From assembly GCA_030833685.1 (NCBI GenBank), contig JAURGS010000100.1:1-8827 (forward strand): 8,827 bases of DNA, in the 5' to 3' direction. The translations under genes were made by a program, and so were the position numbers. Below, one piece after another: positions 6,474-8,827 of the stretch. The notes beneath the pieces were generated by a model. The model ran no database searches. It saw only the letters and a list, made by a program, of their open reading frames with translations, and was not told the DNA's origin. This DNA comes from Rhodoferax sp. (GTDB taxonomy: Bacteria; Pseudomonadota; Gammaproteobacteria; Burkholderiales; Burkholderiaceae_C). Each line of letters begins with the position of its first letter. Position 1 is the first letter of the stretch.

Positions 6474-7381
6474 CAGTCTTCTCCCAATTTCATGCGCCCG
6501 ATGCGGATGTAGGCAACCGTGCACAGACCGATGATTAAGAACAGGGCAGTGGAGGCCGCTGAGCCATAGCCCATGTACCCGTTATCAACCATTTCACGGC
6601 GTACAAATCCAGACATGCTGATGGTGCTGTTGCTGTTTGAAGTCAGGACGTAGATGAGGTCGAAAATGCGCAATGCGTCAAGCAGGCGGAAAATAACGGC
6701 GACCATCAAAGCCGGTTTAATCAGTGGCAGCGTGACGCGCCAAAACAAGCGCAAGGGGTGAACGCCGTCGACGCGGGCAGCTTCATAGCAATCTTTGGGC
6801 AGCACTTGTAGCGCGGCTAATATGAGCAGCGCCATGAAGGGCGTGGTTTTCCAGACGTCGACAGCGACGACTGTCCACAAGGCGAAGTCAGGGTCAGCGG
6901 TCCACGCCACTTTCTGCGCGACGAGGCCGAGGTCATAAAGCCATTGGTTGATGACGCCGAATTGGTCGTGCAACATCCAGCCCCACATTTTTGCGGAGAC
7001 GATTGTCGGGATCGCCCATGGCACCAATACGGCTGCACGGACCCAGGCGCGTCCTTTGAATTCTTGGTTGAGTAACAACGCGACACCAAGACCCAACAGG
7101 GTTTCGATCGTTACCGAGACAACAGAAAACTTGAGGGTGTTGATGATGGAGATACCCCAATCGCTTTCCCAAAAGCCATCGGTGTAATTGGGGTTGGCGA
7201 ACAGCCCGTATTCGCCAAAGTAGTTTTCGAGACCAACAAATTTCGCCGCATCAATATCGTTGATGTTGGCATCGGTCAGGCTAAACCAAATGGTTCGCCC
7301 GAGCGGCCACAGCGCGACCACAATCAGGACCAATAGCATTGGCGATAGGTAAAGCCATGCGGTTCTGGGTTTTTGGTTCAT
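6473..7381 (-). CDS. Sugar ABC transporter permease, first subunit (AglF/MalF-like, 302 aa)
   Basis: This is the partner permease of the heterodimeric channel. It opens with a short cytoplasmic segment (MNQKPRTAW) and a hydrophobic helix (about 10-27). A periplasmic stretch rich in N, D and aromatic residues follows (about 36-75), then five more membrane segments. The EAA loop is clear (YEAARVDGVHPLRLFWRVTLPL, from residue 199), with the conserved Gly206 and Pro219. The stop codon overlaps the ATG of the second permease by one base, indicating coupled translation and equal amounts. The ATG lies 33 bp after the binding-protein stop. The Shine-Dalgarno sequence there is poor, and the gap could lower permease output relative to the binding protein. 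Confidence 0.93.
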   Translation of the reverse strand: MNQKPRTAWLYLSPMLLVLIVVALWPLGRTIWFSLTDANINDIDAAKFVGLENYFGEYGLFANPNYTDGFWESDWGISIINTLKFSVVSVTIETLLGLGVALLLNQEFKGRAWVRAAVLVPWAIPTIVSAKMWGWMLHDQFGVINQWLYDLGLVAQKVAWTADPDFALWTVVAVDVWKTTPFMALLILAALQVLPKDCYEAARVDGVHPLRLFWRVTLPLIKPALMVAVIFRLLDALRIFDLIYVLTSNSNSTISMSGFVRREMVDNGYMGYGSAASTALFLIIGLCTVAYIRIGRMKLGED

Positions 7382-7414
7382 TGTGGTGCTCGGGCCGCTC
7401 GTTTAGGCGATGAC

Positions 7415-8686
7415 TTACCAGGTCTTACCGCGACGAACTTGGTTGAGTTTGCCTTCAAGCTTCTTCAGGCTGTCCTCCGCACTGGTTTTGCCTGACAGTA
7501 CATCGTGGGTGGCGTTCCAGAAAGCGGCCGACACTTCGGGGTACTTCAGACCCGTTGCTGTAGCAGGACGCGGAACCGCGTTGGTGAACACGTCATACAA
7601 GCTACCGAAGAATGGGTTAGCGGCCAACACGTCTTTGTCTGTGTAGAGCGATGCGATGGTGGGGTTGTAAGACCCTTTAATGGCGCGCTCTTTCTGGACT
7701 TCAGGGCTGGTCATGTACATCACCAAAGATGCGGCTGCCTCTTGGTTCTTGGAGTACTTTGAAACAGCCAACTGCCAGCCACCCAGGGTAGCGGCGTTCT
7801 TGCCGTCAGCGCCGCCTTTTGGAAGTGCCGAGACGCCAATCTTGCCGGCTATCTTGCTGTCTTTACCGTTGCCCAGCGACCAGGCATACGGCCAGTTGCG
7901 CATGAAGGCGGCGTTGCCGTTTTGGAACACGCCACGCGCTTCTTCTTCAGCGTAGTTCAGCACGCCTTGCGGTGCGATGGTGCCGATCCATGATGCCGCT
8001 GTCTTGAGTGCTTTGACAGCACTGGGGTTGTTGACGGTAATTTTGCCGTCCGCATCAACGATGTTGCCGCCGTTGTAGCTGGTCAACCATTCAACCGCAT
8101 CACAGGTCAAGCCTTCGTAGGCCTTTGCTTGGAATACGAACCCTTGGAAATCAGCGTTACCCGCAGCGCGCTCACCGTCCTGAATCTTCTTGGCGACAAC
8201 GGCTAACTCTTCCCAGGTGGCAGGCGCCTTGGCGTTGTACTTTGCGAGCAAGTCTTTGCGGTAGTAAAGCAAGCCGGCATCGGTGAACCAAGGCATCGCC
8301 AGCAGTTTGCCGTCAACGGTGTTGTTTTTCACGATCGCAGGGAAGTGGTTTTTCTCAGCGCCGTTGCTGTATTTGGACAGATCGACCAAGTGATCTTTGA
8401 TCACACCAGGCCACACCACGTCGACGTTGATAACGTCGAGATCGGTCGATTTCGCGGCAAACATCTGGCGGAACAGTGCCAGGATGTCAGTCGTGGAGTT
8501 GGGGATGGTGAAGAGTTTGACTTCGTTGCCAGTTTTGGCTGCCCACTCGGATGTGTGCTTTTTACAGAACTCAAAGTCTTGACCGACAGAGCCGCAAGAA
8601 ATGGTGATGGTTGCGGCTTGTGCGCTGGCCATGAGGGCGACGGGCGCGATGGCTGCCAAGATGGCAGATTTCAATTTGAAAGTCAT
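7415..8686 (-). CDS. Periplasmic sugar-binding protein of the ABC importer (AglE/ThuE-like, 423 aa)
   Basis: It captures the sugar in the periplasm and delivers it to the permease pair. A Sec signal peptide is obvious: MTFKLK, a hydrophobic core and cleavage probably after SAQA at residue 24. The mature N-terminus ATITISCGSVGQDFEFCK, then TDILALFRQMFAAKSTDLDVINVDVVWPG, resembles trehalose/maltose-type (ThuE) binding proteins in my recollection. C31 and C41 are close enough to form a disulfide. Downstream, GKLLAMPWFTDAGLLYYRKDLL and PATWEEL are standard for family 1 solute-binding proteins, and many Trp/Tyr residues fit stacking on glucose rings. The ATG is preceded by GGAG at a 7-nt distance. 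It is the first gene of the operon and so the most highly transcribed. Whether the ligand is maltose, trehalose or sucrose cannot be read from the sequence; the glucosidase favours maltose. Confidence 0.92.
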   Translation of the reverse strand: MTFKLKSAILAAIAPVALMASAQAATITISCGSVGQDFEFCKKHTSEWAAKTGNEVKLFTIPNSTTDILALFRQMFAAKSTDLDVINVDVVWPGVIKDHLVDLSKYSNGAEKNHFPAIVKNNTVDGKLLAMPWFTDAGLLYYRKDLLAKYNAKAPATWEELAVVAKKIQDGERAAGNADFQGFVFQAKAYEGLTCDAVEWLTSYNGGNIVDADGKITVNNPSAVKALKTAASWIGTIAPQGVLNYAEEEARGVFQNGNAAFMRNWPYAWSLGNGKDSKIAGKIGVSALPKGGADGKNAATLGGWQLAVSKYSKNQEAAASLVMYMTSPEVQKERAIKGSYNPTIASLYTDKDVLAANPFFGSLYDVFTNAVPRPATATGLKYPEVSAAFWNATHDVLSGKTSAEDSLKKLEGKLNQVRRGKTW

Positions 8687-8713
8687 GGATGTCTCCAGTA
8701 AGGGTTAGATGCT

Positions 8714-8742
8714 TCGGCGATCAGACCTCTGAATTTCGCCGA
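8714..8742 (-). promoter_or_regulatory. Two-part hairpin in the 5' leader of the sugar operon
   Basis: TCGGCGA (8714-8720) pairs perfectly with TCGCCGA (8736-8742). Directly inside, TCAGA (8721-8725) pairs with TCTGA (8728-8732), leaving a 2-nt centre and a 3-nt bulge on one side. That gives up to 12 bp in 29 nt. In the leader RNA it ends 27 nt before the ATG and begins about where the predicted transcript starts. There is no T run after it, so it is not a terminator. A role in mRNA 5' stability or as a second protein-binding site is possible. Confidence 0.55.
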
Positions 8743-8750
8743 CATTTGAG

Positions 8751-8778
8751 ATTAAATTTAAAATGCAATCGATTGCAA
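8751..8778 (-). promoter_or_regulatory. Probable promoter of the sugar operon
   Basis: On the minus strand TTGCAA (8778-8773) and TTTAAT (8756-8751) form a sigma70-like pair with a 16-bp spacer, matching 4 of 6 consensus bases at the -35 and 4 of 6 at the -10. Transcription would start near 8744, giving a leader of about 58 nt. The -35 is part of the operator palindrome, so bound repressor would block polymerase. Confidence 0.45.
8764..8777. promoter_or_regulatory. Putative LacI-family operator
   Basis: TGCAATCGATTGCA is a perfect 14-bp palindrome with a central CG, the hallmark of LacI/GalR-family operators. It lies 78 bp before the binding-protein start and overlaps the predicted -35. In rhizobial agl operons the LacI-type repressor AglR is encoded next to aglE, so its counterpart is expected just past the right edge. 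The regulator itself is not in the window. Confidence 0.65.
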
Positions 8779-8803
8779 ATTGGTAAAAACCCTTATAGAT
8801 AAT
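8773..8803 (+). promoter_or_regulatory. Possible divergent promoter pointing out of the window
   Basis: Because the palindrome is symmetrical, TTGCAA also occurs on the plus strand at 8773-8778. AT-rich -10 candidates follow: TAGATA at 8796-8801 (17-bp spacer) or GATAAT at 8798-8803 (19-bp spacer). This would suit a divergently transcribed regulator gene sharing the operator. No start codon or gene is visible in the last 24 bases, so it is only a possibility. Confidence 0.3.
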
Positions 8804-8827
8804 ATTTTGGTATGCATTAAGTGAGCG

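Noticed and set aside
1..8827. CRISPR array, insertion sequence, toxin-antitoxin or phage-defence genes
   Set aside because: No regularly spaced repeats, transposase motifs or defence-type domains are visible on either strand.

Overview
The window looks like chromosomal DNA of a betaproteobacterium, most likely Burkholderiales/Comamonadaceae. The assignment rests on a dnaQ 3' end followed closely by tRNA-Val(CAC), on protein character and on moderate-to-high GC. It is an inference from recognition, not from a database search.

Left part (1-1071), rightward: the last 88 codons of dnaQ (DNA polymerase III epsilon), tRNA-Val(CAC) with its own TATAAT promoter and a terminator, about 290 bp of mostly non-coding DNA carrying a repeat copy, then a small four-helix membrane protein of unknown function with a likely terminator. 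Middle part (1056-2613), leftward: a ketopantoate reductase (PanE/ApbA) family enzyme and an exported DUF4864-type protein. A 76-bp direct repeat (85% identical, no gaps) lies at 558-633 and 2046-2121. It brackets the membrane-protein and reductase genes, and its second copy encodes the last 14 residues of the DUF4864 protein.

Right part (2841-8827), leftward: a compact five-gene alpha-glucoside uptake and hydrolysis operon. In transcription order it holds a periplasmic sugar-binding protein, two MetI-type permeases that overlap at TGATG, a cytoplasmic GH13 alpha-glucosidase and a MalK/UgpC-type ATPase. This is the order of the rhizobial aglEFGAK operon. The binding protein would capture an alpha-linked disaccharide such as maltose, the permease pair and ATPase dimer would import it intact, and the glucosidase would split it to glucose in the cytoplasm. 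Catalytic-site residues point to alpha-1,4 rather than alpha-1,6 preference. Upstream of the operon a 14-bp palindrome with a central CG, typical of LacI-family operators, overlaps the likely -35 element, and a two-part hairpin sits at the predicted 5' end of the mRNA. A LacI-type regulator probably lies just beyond the right edge.

I see no clearly new multi-gene system. The least explained items are the 76-bp repeat pair and the 5' leader hairpin.
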